The notes below the pieces were generated by a model. The model made no database searches. It was not told where the DNA came from and saw only the letters and a program-made list of their open reading frames with translations. From the NCBI GenBank assembly GCA_036000545.1, contig DASYVD010000001.1, positions 1 to 20,406 of the forward strand: 20,406 bases of DNA, given 5' to 3'. Both the position numbers and the translations under genes were made by a program. Positions within the stretch are counted from its first letter, which is position 1, and each line of letters begins with the position of its first letter. The stretch comes from DASYVD01 sp036000545 (GTDB lineage: Bacteria > Actinomycetota > UBA4738 > CALAEC01). Below, one piece after another: positions 14,070 to 20,406 of the stretch.

Positions 14070-14098
14070 AGTATACCCAACAAACCCTGTTGGGTAAA
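14070..14098 (-). promoter_or_regulatory. Promoter of the toxin-antitoxin operon
   Basis: On the minus strand TTTACC (14098-14093, four of six matches to the -35 consensus) is followed after 17 nt by TATACT (14075-14070, five of six). Transcription would begin near 14063, giving an 18-nt leader with the Shine-Dalgarno GGAAGGGG and the ATG at 14045. The inverted repeat at 14074-14096 fills the spacer. Confidence 0.72.
14074..14096. promoter_or_regulatory. Inverted-repeat operator within the toxin-antitoxin promoter
   Basis: TACCCAACA (14074-14082) and TGTTGGGTA (14088-14096) are perfect 9-bp reverse complements around AACCC. The site covers the whole spacer and touches both promoter hexamers, as expected for an autorepressing antitoxin dimer. 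It ends 10 nt before the earliest possible folD start (GTG 14107) on the other strand. Confidence 0.78.
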
Positions 14099-14130
14099 GT
14101 AGCGAGGTGCAAGCGATCTCACCAGGTACG

Positions 14131-15021
14131 ATGGGCGCCGTGGCGGCGACCATCATCGACGGGAAAGCCCTGGCCGCGACGATCAAGGACGAGGTGGCCG
14201 GACGGGTTCGGGCCCTCGAAGCCCGGGGCGTCACTCCTGGCCTGGCCGCGGTCCTGGTCGGAGAGGACGAGGCCTCCCGGATCTACGTCGGCTCGAAGCA
14301 GAAAGCGTGCGCCGAGGTGGGGATCCGCTCCGAGCGCTACGACCTTCCGGCGGAGGTCACCCAGGATGAGCTCCTCCAGCTGATCCATCGGCTGAACGAG
14401 GACCCTGGCGTGCACGGGATCCTGGTGCAGCTGCCGCTGCCCGCGCACGTCTCCGTGCTCGCAGTCCACGACTCGCTCTCCGCCGACAAGGACGTCGACG
14501 GTCTCACACCGGTGAGCGTGGGCCGGCTCGTCCGGGGTGAGGCGACGTTCCTCCCGGCGACTCCGTTCGGCATCGTGGAGATGCTCCACCGCTCCGGGAT
14601 CGAGACGACCGGCCGGGACGTCGTGATCGTGGGACGAGGACCGCTCGTGGGGATGCCGCTGTCGATCATGTTGTCCCAGAAGTCGCCCCGAGGGAACGCC
14701 ACTGTGACCCTCTGTCACACCGCCACCCGAGATCTCGGGGCTCACACCCGCCGGGCCGACATCCTGGTCGTCGCGACGGGGAGCGCGGAATCGGTAACTG
14801 CAGACATGGTCAAGCCCGGCGCCGCGGTGATCGATGTCGGCATCAATCGCACCGAGCGCGGACTCGTCGGCGACGTGGCGTTCGACGACGTGGCCCGGGT
14901 GGCGGGATGGATCACTCCGGTCCCCGGCGGCGTGGGCCCCCTCACGGTCGCCATGCTCCTGGTGAATACGGTGACCGCGGCGGAGGCAGCCGCGATGCGG
15001 ACGGCCGACGGCCGGGCATGA
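14131..15021 (+). CDS. folD: Methylenetetrahydrofolate dehydrogenase / methenyl-THF cyclohydrolase
   Basis: A 296-residue bifunctional enzyme that interconverts 5,10-methylene-THF, methenyl-THF and 10-formyl-THF using NADP+ (usually). The active-site segment IYVGSKQKAC holds Tyr52 and Lys56; VQLPLP (99-104), KDVDG (120-124, Asp121) and the C-terminal TPVPGGVGPLT are canonical. The nucleotide-loop reads VGRGPLVGMP rather than the commoner GRSxxVGxP. The start is placed at ATG 14131 by the usual N-terminus (ATIIDGKALA); an in-frame GTG at 14107, six bases after a TAAAGT hexamer, would add eight residues. The stop overlaps the ATG of the reductase gene (ATGA). It supplies 10-formyl-THF for PurN and PurH. 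Its 5' end abuts the toxin-antitoxin operator. Confidence 0.96.
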   Translation: MGAVAATIIDGKALAATIKDEVAGRVRALEARGVTPGLAAVLVGEDEASRIYVGSKQKACAEVGIRSERYDLPAEVTQDELLQLIHRLNEDPGVHGILVQLPLPAHVSVLAVHDSLSADKDVDGLTPVSVGRLVRGEATFLPATPFGIVEMLHRSGIETTGRDVVIVGRGPLVGMPLSIMLSQKSPRGNATVTLCHTATRDLGAHTRRADILVVATGSAESVTADMVKPGAAVIDVGINRTERGLVGDVAFDDVARVAGWITPVPGGVGPLTVAMLLVNTVTAAEAAAMRTADGRA

Positions 15022-15941
15022 CCATCCGCTCGGAGAGCCGCCTCGAGCGGATCCTCCACGCCGGCGTCTTCGCCGTCACGGCCGAGGTTGTTCCCCCTCG
15101 TGGGGCCGACCCGACGGCGGTGGTGGAACAGGCCCGGGCCCTGGTCGGCTACGCCGACGCCGTGAATGTGACCGACAATCCGACGTCGGCCGCCCACATG
15201 TCGGCGGTGGCGGGGGCGGCTCTCGTGGCGCGGGAAGGCCTGGAGCCGCTGCTCCAGATGACGACCCGAGACCGCAACCGCCTGGGGCTGGTGGCCGATC
15301 TCCTGGGCGGATGGGCGCTGGGAGCCCGAAGCGTGCTCTGCCTCACCGGTGACCCGGTGGTCGCCGGCGACCATCCCGAGGCCGCCGAGGTGCACGACCT
15401 GGACGTGTTGGAGCTGGTGCGGCTGGTGGTGGGGCTGCGCGACCGGGGAGAGCTTCCTTCGGGGCGGCGTCTGGACCCGCCGCCCAGATACTTCGTGGGT
15501 GTCTCGGATGTCCCCCTGGCCCCGACGTACGACTCCGACCGGCTGGAGGCCAAGGCCGACGCCGGTGCCGACTTCGTCCAGACCCAGATCGTCTACGACG
15601 TCTACGCGCTGGGGGAGTGGGCCGAGACCATCCGGCCCCGGGGGATCTTCGAGCGCATGTTAGTGCTCGTCGGGGTGGCGCCTCCGAGGAGCGCGGCCTC
15701 GGCCCGGTACATGCGCGAGCACCTTCCGGGAGTGGGGGTTCCGCAGGGGGTCGTCCGGCGACTCGAGGAGGCCGGGGCGGACGCCGAAGCCGAGGGTGTC
15801 CGCTTGACCGTGGAGGTCATCCAGGAGCTCAAGGGGATCCCCGGGATCGCCGGGGTCCACGTCATGGGACTGGGACGAGAGGCCTCGGTACGCCGGGTGA
15901 TCGAACAGGCGAGCCTCCTACCGCGGCCAGACGCTCTCTGA
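15018..15941 (+). CDS. metF: Methylenetetrahydrofolate reductase (MetF family)
   Basis: A 307-residue flavin-dependent TIM-barrel enzyme of the MTHFR family, which reduces 5,10-methylene-THF to 5-methyl-THF for methionine synthesis or C1 pathways. Recognisable features are the N-terminal VTAEVVPPRGAD with the catalytic glutamate (Glu23), NVTDNP (50-55), LQMTTRDRNR (79-88), the TGDP motif (Asp112) and GADFVQTQIVYD (183-194) with the folate-contacting Gln. The ATG overlaps the folD stop by four bases, so the pair is translationally coupled. The VVPPRG opening and lack of E. coli-like N-terminal residues are typical of the branch paired with FolD in actinobacteria and anaerobes. The electron donor cannot be predicted. 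Ends 23 nt from the convergent citrate synthase. Confidence 0.92.
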   Translation: MTIRSESRLERILHAGVFAVTAEVVPPRGADPTAVVEQARALVGYADAVNVTDNPTSAAHMSAVAGAALVAREGLEPLLQMTTRDRNRLGLVADLLGGWALGARSVLCLTGDPVVAGDHPEAAEVHDLDVLELVRLVVGLRDRGELPSGRRLDPPPRYFVGVSDVPLAPTYDSDRLEAKADAGADFVQTQIVYDVYALGEWAETIRPRGIFERMLVLVGVAPPRSAASARYMREHLPGVGVPQGVVRRLEEAGADAEAEGVRLTVEVIQELKGIPGIAGVHVMGLGREASVRRVIEQASLLPRPDAL

Positions 15942-15964
15942 ACGGGAGATCTTCGTCGGAAGGC

Positions 15965-17140
15965 CTACCCGCGGTCCTCGATCGGGACGTAGGCCTGTTC
16001 GCGCGGGCCGATGTACTCGGACTCGGGCCGGATCAGCCGGTTGTCCGCAAGCTGCTCCCGGACGTGTGCCGTCCAGCCAGAGACGCGACTGGCGGCGAAC
16101 ACCGTGGTCATGAGGTCGTGGGGGATTCCCAGATAGTGGTAGACGCTGGCCGAGTAGAAGTCGACGTTCGGATAGAGCGCCTTCTCATCCTGCACGACCT
16201 TCTCGATGCGCTCGGAGATCTCGAACCAACGAGTGTCGCCGGCCCGCTCCCCGAGCTCCAGGGAGAGGCGGCGGAGATGAGTGGCTCGGGGATCCTCGGT
16301 CTTGTAGACCCGATGGCCGAACCCCATGATCTTCTCCTTCCGACCGAGCTTCGCTTTCACGAACGCCTCGACCTTGTCGACCTCTCCGATCTCCTCGAGC
16401 ATCTCCATGACGGCTTCGTTGGCTCCGCCGTGCAGCGGGCCCTTCAGCGCGGCGATCCCCGCGGTCACCGCGGAGTGCATGTCCGAGAGGGTCGAGGCCA
16501 CGACACGGGCCGTAAACGTGGATGCGTTCATGGTGTGATCGGCGTGCAGGACGAGGCAGATGTCGAACGCCCTGGCGGCCTCCTCGTCGGGCTCCTCGCC
16601 GAGAAGCATGAACAAGAAGTTGGCGGCGTGTGGGAGCTTGGGGTTGGGGGTGACGATTTCCCCCCCCGTTCGGAGCCGGTGGAACGCGGCGATCATGGTG
16701 GGGACCCGGGCGATGAGCCGCAAGGCCTTCCGCTCGTTGGCATCCACGGACTGGTCCCATCCGTCGGGGTCGTACCCGGAGGACGCCGATACCGCAGTCC
16801 GGAGCATCGACATCGGGGACGAGACTTCCGCCAGCGTGGACATCAGGCCGGAGGTGAAATCGTCCAGATCCCGCTCCTCCACGAGGCGCTCCGACAGCGC
16901 CTCGAGCTCGTCGCGGCCGGGAAGGCTCTGGTTGTGGAGGAGGAAGACGGTCTCCTCGAACGTGGAGTACCTGGCGAGATCGTGGATGTCGTAGCCGACG
17001 TACCAGAGCTTGCCGAGCTTCCCGTCGATGTCGGAGAGGGCCGTTTGCGCCGCGACGACGTCGGCCAATCCCTTCTCGGTCACCGGGGGCTCACCTCTCG
17101 CTCGTCGGTTACCCGTCGGTAAGTCTATCAGCCCCTTCAT
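15965..17140 (-). CDS. gltA: Citrate synthase (type II, short form)
   Basis: Condenses acetyl-CoA and oxaloacetate to citrate. In the 391-residue reading the catalytic triad is seen as His237 (LHGGANE), His276 (GFGHRVYK) and Asp327 (NVDFYS), with the substrate-binding HADHTMNAS (199-207) and the C-terminal SRVSGWTAHVREQ. The start is uncertain: ATG 17140 has AGGAGG four bases before it, while a GTG at 17083 follows AGGTGAG and gives 372 residues, the common length of short-form enzymes, beginning MTEKGLADVV. The 19-residue extension is not conserved-looking. A 2-methylcitrate synthase is a possible alternative given the methylmalonyl-CoA mutase subunit elsewhere in the window, but the neighbouring IDH and MDH favour the TCA role. 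Divergent from those genes across 167 nt containing a palindromic element. Confidence 0.95.
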   Translation of the reverse strand: MKGLIDLPTGNRRARGEPPVTEKGLADVVAAQTALSDIDGKLGKLWYVGYDIHDLARYSTFEETVFLLHNQSLPGRDELEALSERLVEERDLDDFTSGLMSTLAEVSSPMSMLRTAVSASSGYDPDGWDQSVDANERKALRLIARVPTMIAAFHRLRTGGEIVTPNPKLPHAANFLFMLLGEEPDEEAARAFDICLVLHADHTMNASTFTARVVASTLSDMHSAVTAGIAALKGPLHGGANEAVMEMLEEIGEVDKVEAFVKAKLGRKEKIMGFGHRVYKTEDPRATHLRRLSLELGERAGDTRWFEISERIEKVVQDEKALYPNVDFYSASVYHYLGIPHDLMTTVFAASRVSGWTAHVREQLADNRLIRPESEYIGPREQAYVPIEDRG

Positions 17141-17148
17141 TCATCCTC

Positions 17149-17178
17149 CTCAGCCCCTCGCCTTCGGCGAGGCGCTTC
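17149..17178. other. Small hairpin next to palindromic copy 2
   Basis: Within this stretch CCTCGCC and GGCGAGG pair around TTC, a compact 7-bp stem between the citrate synthase start and the larger palindromic element. It may be part of a compound repeat unit; copy 1 near 8353 has no identical companion, only a different palindrome at 8318-8332. Confidence 0.45.
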
Positions 17179-17180
17179 GG

Positions 17181-17239
17181 CCAGGGGGACTGCAGCAGCC
17201 TGATCCGCTTCGCTGCGCTCCGCGGGGCTGCCCCCCTGG
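17181..17239. repeat. Dispersed palindromic element, copy 2
   Basis: Outer arms CCAGGGGG (17181-17188) and CCCCCTGG (17232-17239) are perfect complements; inner arms GCAGCC (17195-17200) and GGCTGC (17226-17231) pair next, and CCGC (17205-17208) pairs with GCGG (17222-17225). The 37-nt core shares 34 bases with copy 1 at 8366-8402. It lies upstream of both divergent genes (citrate synthase and IDH), so here it cannot simply be a terminator of an adjacent gene. Confidence 0.75.
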
Positions 17240-17267
17240 ACCCCCGGGGGGCCGAGAACCCGGCGGC

Positions 17268-17273
17268 TATGAT
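17268..17273 (+). promoter_or_regulatory. Putative -10 element of the icd-mdh operon
   Basis: TATGAT preceded by GGC resembles actinobacterial -10 elements; no good -35 is found 16-18 nt upstream, where the sequence is a G-run. RNA would start near 17280, leaving about 28 nt of leader with the strong ribosome binding site AGGGAGGAG (17293-17301) before the ATG at 17308. The same GGCTATG-type hexamer occurs 40 nt after palindromic copy 1. Confidence 0.4.
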
Positions 17274-17307
17274 GACCTGACAGCGCCGGCACAGGGAGGA
17301 GTGAGGC

Positions 17308-18399
17308 ATGGCCCACCGCGTGACGTTCATCCCGGGCGACGGGGTGGGGCCCGAGCTCTCCGAGGCCACCCGTCGGGTCCTGGAAGCCACGGGCGTGCAG
17401 TTCGATTGGGACGTTCAGGAGGCGGGGGCGGAGGTGATGGACAAGTACGGCACCCCGTTACCCGAGCACGTCCTGGAGTCGATCCGGGCGAACGGGGTGG
17501 CCATCAAGGGACCGATCACCACCCCAGTGGGCACAGGGTTCCGAAGCGTGAACGTGGCTCTGCGGAAGGAACTCGACCTGTTCTGCTGCCTCCGGCCGTG
17601 CAAGTGGTATCCGGGGGTGCGCAGCCGGTACGAGGACATCGACATCATCATCTGCCGAGAGAACCACGAGGATCTTTATGCCGGCGTGGAGTTCGAGCAG
17701 GGGAGCCCCGAGGCCCGGAAGATGATCGACCTGGTCGAGGAGCTGATCGGGAAGCGGATCCGGGAAGACTCTGGGATCTCCATCAAGCCGATCTCCATCA
17801 CCGGGACCCGTCGCATCGTGAGGTTCGCCTTCGAGCACGCTCTCAAAGAGCGGCGGAGGAAAGTCACTGCGGTTCACAAGGCAAACATCATGAAGTTCTC
17901 CGACGGCCTCTTCCTGCAGACGGCGCGGGAAGTGGCCGTCGAGTACCCGGACATCGAGTTCGAGGACCGGATCGTGGACAACCTGGCCATGCAGCTCGTT
18001 TCTCGGCCGGAGGAGTACGACGTGCTCGTCCTGCCGAACCTGTACGGGGACATCATCTCCGACCTCTGCGCGGGGCTGATCGGCGGGCTCGGGGTAGCGC
18101 CGGGGGCGAACATCGGCGACGAGACGGCGGTGTTCGAGGCCACCCACGGGAGCGCCCCCAAGTACAAGGGCATGAACAAGGTGAACCCGATGGCGATGAT
18201 GTTCTCGGGCATGCTCATGCTCCGCCACCTGGGGGAGAGGGATGCGGCCCATCGGCTGGAGACCGCCATCGCCACGGTGATCCGGGATGGGAAGAGTGTC
18301 ACCTACGACATGAAGCCCTCGCGGGACGACTCCACCGCCGTGGGGACGTCCGACGTGGCGGACGCGGTCATCGAGTCGCTGGAAGGGACCTCTCAGTGA
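17308..18399 (+). CDS. icd: Isocitrate dehydrogenase (IDH/IMDH family)
   Basis: A 363-residue beta-decarboxylating dehydrogenase converting isocitrate to 2-oxoglutarate. The substrate loop is SVNVALR (80-86: Ser80, Asn82, Arg86), with Tyr124 in EDLYAG and Lys191 in HKANIMK as catalytic residues and metal-binding Asp248 and Asp252 in LYGDIISD. The serine/asparagine loop separates it from isopropylmalate dehydrogenase. The size is that of short NAD-type enzymes, but the coenzyme loop reads HGSAPKYKG: Lys285 and Tyr286 line up with the NADP-binding Lys344 and Tyr345 of E. coli Icd, and Tyr333 in VTYD with Tyr391. NADP use is therefore plausible. The ATG has a strong ribosome binding site. The stop overlaps the mdh GTG start. 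A homoisocitrate dehydrogenase is a less likely alternative. Confidence 0.9.
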   Translation: MAHRVTFIPGDGVGPELSEATRRVLEATGVQFDWDVQEAGAEVMDKYGTPLPEHVLESIRANGVAIKGPITTPVGTGFRSVNVALRKELDLFCCLRPCKWYPGVRSRYEDIDIIICRENHEDLYAGVEFEQGSPEARKMIDLVEELIGKRIREDSGISIKPISITGTRRIVRFAFEHALKERRRKVTAVHKANIMKFSDGLFLQTAREVAVEYPDIEFEDRIVDNLAMQLVSRPEEYDVLVLPNLYGDIISDLCAGLIGGLGVAPGANIGDETAVFEATHGSAPKYKGMNKVNPMAMMFSGMLMLRHLGERDAAHRLETAIATVIRDGKSVTYDMKPSRDDSTAVGTSDVADAVIESLEGTSQ

Positions 18400-19355
18400 A
18401 AGTGACCATCGTCGGAAGCGGGTTCGTGGGGGCAACGACGGCGATGCGGGTGGGCCAGAGAGGGCTCGCCGACGAAGTGGTCCTGATCGACATCATCGAG
18501 GGGTTGCCGCAGGGGCTGGCGCTCGACATGAACCAATCCTCGCCGATCGAGGGCTTCGAGCCGGTCCTCCGGGGAACGAACGATTACTCGGACACGACCG
18601 GCTCAGACGTCGCGGTCATCACGGCGGGCCTTCCGCGGCAACCCGGGATGAGCCGAATGGACCTCTTGGAGAAGAACGCCGGCATCGTGGGCGAGGTCAC
18701 TCGACAGATCGCCGATGGCTCGCCGGAAGCCATCATCGTCGTGGTGACGAACCCCCTCGACGAGATGACCTTCCTGGCCGCGGAGGTCTCCGCCTTCCCC
18801 AAGCACAAGGTACTGGGCATGGCCGGGACGCTGGATTCCGCTCGCCTCCGGTACTTCATCGCCGAGGAGCTCGGGGTGTCGCCGTCGGCCGTCGAAGCGA
18901 TCACGCTCGGGTCGCACGGGGAGTCGATGGTCCCGCTCCCGAGACACGCCACCGTGGAGGGCAAGCCCCTCGCGGAGCTGGTCGACGGGTCCACCCTCGA
19001 GCGCCTGTACCAGCGCACCCGGGATGCGGGAGCCGAGATCGTCGGCTACTACAAGAAAGGGAGCGCGTACTACGGTCCGTCCGCCGCCATCGCCCAGATG
19101 GTCAATGCGATCGTCGGAGACACCAACGAGGTGCTGCCCGTGTGCGCGTGGACCAGCGGTGAGTACGGCATCTCCGATGTCTACGTCGGTGTCCCTGCCC
19201 GCCTGGGGCGCATTGGGGTCGAGGAGATCATCCAGCTCGATTTGAATGAGGACGAGTTGCAGGCGCTTCGAACCGCGGCCGAAGAGATCCGCGCCAGGTG
19301 CGACGAGCTCTCGCGGCTCGGGCGAGGGGGAGGCCCTCCCGAGGGGAGCGCATGA
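18396..19355 (+). CDS. mdh: Malate dehydrogenase (LDH-like type)
   Basis: A 319-residue NAD-dependent enzyme oxidising malate to oxaloacetate. Features: GxGxxG at 7-12, Asp32 closing the adenosine pocket (NAD rather than NADP), the mobile loop RQPGMSR (81-87) with arginine at the position that selects malate over lactate, Asn119 in VTNPLD, Asp147 and Arg150 in GTLDSARLR, and catalytic His174. The histidine motif reads GSHGES where GGHGD is usual. The GTG start overlaps the icd TGA (GTGA), fixed by the N-terminus VKVTIVGSGFVG. The same frame stays open upstream over icd, but that part is not coding. The C-terminus has a short glycine-rich extension (GRGGGPPEGSA). Forms an icd-mdh operon that, with citrate synthase, supplies much of the TCA cycle. 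Confidence 0.96.
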   Translation: MKVTIVGSGFVGATTAMRVGQRGLADEVVLIDIIEGLPQGLALDMNQSSPIEGFEPVLRGTNDYSDTTGSDVAVITAGLPRQPGMSRMDLLEKNAGIVGEVTRQIADGSPEAIIVVVTNPLDEMTFLAAEVSAFPKHKVLGMAGTLDSARLRYFIAEELGVSPSAVEAITLGSHGESMVPLPRHATVEGKPLAELVDGSTLERLYQRTRDAGAEIVGYYKKGSAYYGPSAAIAQMVNAIVGDTNEVLPVCAWTSGEYGISDVYVGVPARLGRIGVEEIIQLDLNEDELQALRTAAEEIRARCDELSRLGRGGGPPEGSA

Positions 19356-19383
19356 ACCGAGCCGTCGGTCCGGGCTAGGAGGT

Positions 19384-20160
19384 TCAGGAGGGTTGCGTGG
19401 CCAGGGCCAGGATTAGGTCCGCCGCGAACCCGGCCCCCAGCAACCCGAGGAACGCTCCCCATCGAACCCCGGCAGGCTTGCGGAGGAAGACGAACAGCAG
19501 CCACGCGGTCAGGCCCGTGAACGCCACCAGAGCGACTCCCCACCCGGTTGCGTTGGTGAGCTCGTCGACGCTCTTCCCTACGATCCCCAGCACGAACCCG
19601 ATGAGGAACAACTGGACGAAGGTCAATGCGATCAGTCCGATCGCGACGTGCAGCAGGATCCAGCCGATCGTGGACCGGCGCCACGCCGGGGTGCCGTGCT
19701 CTCGCTCCAGTTCGTGGAACCTTCGCCAGGCGGCTTCCCATCCGATCGGGCTCGTGTCGAAGCGAATGACGGGCTCACCGGCCCTCCGCAGGTCCCAGAC
19801 AGCGTAGTAGTCGGGGCCGTAGCCAAGGCCGAAGACTTCGCCGAGATGGGTGAGAACCGATCCGGCGGAGCGTGGGGAGCCTGGGCGGAGGACCTCGGGA
19901 AGAGAGGGCTCGGCCACCGCGCCGGGTGGCGCCGGGGCGGGCGCCGGTCCGCCTGGTGACCCGGCGGAGGGAGCGGGCGGAGAGGGTGCCGGCCGAATTC
20001 CGGGCGTCGTCGGTGGAGGGGATCCGCCTGTGAGTGTCGTGGGGGCCTGCCCGCCTCCCGCTGTATGGACGTCGGCTTTCAGCCGGGCTCCGCACTCGAA
20101 GCAGAACGCCGAAGTGTCCGCGTTCTCTCGGCCGCAGTTCGGGCAGCGCATTGACGCCAT
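19384..20160 (-). CDS. Zinc-ribbon, proline-rich membrane protein
   Basis: A 258-residue protein of unknown function. The N-terminus has a zinc ribbon with CPNC (Cys6, Cys9) and CFEC (Cys20, Cys23), then a proline/alanine/glycine linker (about 35-90). A conserved-looking soluble segment follows (about 100-158), containing GLGYGPDYYAVWDLRR and SPIGWEAAWRRFHELE, then four membrane helices (around 165-190, 205-222 and 228-255). The ATG at 20160 has GGAG nine bases upstream and is preferred to ATG 20151. The plan (ribbon, proline linker, membrane domain) matches the gene at 2426-4270, although the membrane parts do not look alike. The soluble segment suggests it senses or binds something in the cytoplasm; no catalytic motif was recognised. 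Convergent with mdh (28 nt gap), divergent from the last gene. Confidence 0.83.
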   Translation of the reverse strand: MASMRCPNCGRENADTSAFCFECGARLKADVHTAGGGQAPTTLTGGSPPPTTPGIRPAPSPPAPSAGSPGGPAPAPAPPGAVAEPSLPEVLRPGSPRSAGSVLTHLGEVFGLGYGPDYYAVWDLRRAGEPVIRFDTSPIGWEAAWRRFHELEREHGTPAWRRSTIGWILLHVAIGLIALTFVQLFLIGFVLGIVGKSVDELTNATGWGVALVAFTGLTAWLLFVFLRKPAGVRWGAFLGLLGAGFAADLILALATQPS

Positions 20161-20202
20161 GCGAGTCTACTCCGGGACTCGGCCGGTTCTCGGGAGATTT
20201 CC

Positions 20203-20208
20203 TAGAAT
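20203..20208 (+). promoter_or_regulatory. Putative -10 element of the terminal gene
   Basis: TAGAAT matches five of six bases of the -10 consensus; no clear -35 is seen upstream. Initiation 7-8 nt downstream would fall on the GTG at 20216, the start of an 11-codon open frame. Confidence 0.4.
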
Positions 20209-20215
20209 CGGCGCC

Positions 20216-20251
20216 GTGCGGGATACCTCGACGCGGACGACGCTCTCGTGA
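20216..20251 (+). CDS. Possible 11-codon leader peptide
   Basis: GTG at 20216 opens a frame encoding MRDTSTRTTLS and ending in TGA (20249-20251), which overlaps the GTG start of the next gene by GTGA. It begins exactly 7 nt after a TAGAAT hexamer, so it could be the first codon of a leaderless mRNA that couples translation into the downstream gene. Four of eleven residues are threonine. The evidence is positional only; it could be chance. Confidence 0.25.
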   Translation: MRDTSTRTTLS

Positions 20252-20406
20252 ACCGCCGGTCTCTCGGCCGCTACGCTCGGGACTTCTTCACCAACTGGTC
20301 AGAGTACGAAGGGCCCACGGGCAGGAAGATTCGTCTGGCCATCCGGAACCGGTTCCTGGCCACCGGGCTGCTGCGGGGGTGCTGCGGGCACCCGGGCGAG
20401 CCGGGC
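20248..20406 (+). CDS. Small cysteine-containing protein, partial (3' end outside window)
   Basis: The frame from GTG 20248 stays open for 53 codons to the window edge and would read MNRRSLGRYARDFFTNWSEY, then a basic segment (TGRKIRLAIRNRF) and GCCGHPGEPG. An in-frame TAG at 20203-20205 and no other start codon between it and 20248 fix the start. A basic N-terminal part followed by a CCGxxGxPGC-like motif recalls small uncharacterised proteins I associate with Actinomycetota and Chloroflexota; the paired cysteines may bind metal. No Shine-Dalgarno is visible; coupling to the 11-codon frame overlapping its start is possible. Function unknown. Confidence 0.6.
   Translation, partial: MNRRSLGRYARDFFTNWSEYEGPTGRKIRLAIRNRFLATGLLRGCCGHPGEPG

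Noticed and set aside
15617..17122. A 501-codon plus-strand open frame.
   Set aside because: It is antisense to citrate synthase, whose catalytic triad and family length are clear; the long frame results from GC-rich third positions.
17010..18395. Open frame upstream of and continuous with mdh, making a 781-codon frame.
   Set aside because: It covers icd in another frame and its translation is Arg/Gly/His-rich with no family features; only the part from GTG 18396 matches malate dehydrogenase.
19356..19383. Small hairpin ACCGA/TCGGT after mdh.
   Set aside because: A 5-bp stem is not distinguishable from chance in this base composition.

Overview
The window is GC-rich (about 70% in the metabolic genes) and densely packed, with many GTG and TTG starts, stop/start overlaps such as TGATG, and weak or absent ribosome binding sites at several starts. 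Gene content (an actinobacterial-style SucCD, separate purN and purH, an AapJQMP amino-acid transporter, FolD next to a MetF-type reductase, and zinc-finger membrane proteins) suggests an uncultured, non-Streptomyces lineage of Actinomycetota. That placement is an inference from protein style; no rRNA or marker phylogeny is present.

Layout: (1) 5-4270, plus strand: the cobalamin-binding small subunit of methylmalonyl-CoA mutase, sucC, sucD and a large zinc-ribbon/proline-rich/multi-pass membrane protein form one tightly overlapping operon closed by a strong hairpin. (2) 4444-6031, minus strand: three small membrane proteins, the most upstream carrying a B-box-like zinc finger. (3) 6100-8285, plus: purN-purH behind a near-consensus promoter that appears leaderless. 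(4) 8597-12972, plus: a complete polar amino-acid ABC transporter with a hairpin after the binding-protein gene. (5) 13012-14098, minus: a RES-domain toxin and its Xre/MbcA-like antitoxin in an island of visibly lower GC (about 55%), with a perfect 9-bp inverted-repeat operator inside its promoter. (6) 14131-15941, plus: folD and a methylenetetrahydrofolate reductase. (7) 15965-17140, minus: citrate synthase, divergent from isocitrate and malate dehydrogenase (17308-19355, plus). (8) 19384-20160, minus: a second zinc-ribbon/proline-rich membrane protein, then a partial plus-strand gene running off the end.

Together the genes cover propionate or odd-chain carbon entry as succinyl-CoA, the TCA cycle (citrate synthase, IDH, SucCD, MDH), one-carbon folate chemistry supplying 10-formyl-THF for PurN and PurH, and amino-acid uptake. 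The main non-housekeeping elements are the toxin-antitoxin island with its operator next to folD, a palindromic element present twice (8353-8412 and 17181-17239), and a recurring -10-like hexamer 6-9 nt before start codons that suggests leaderless mRNAs.
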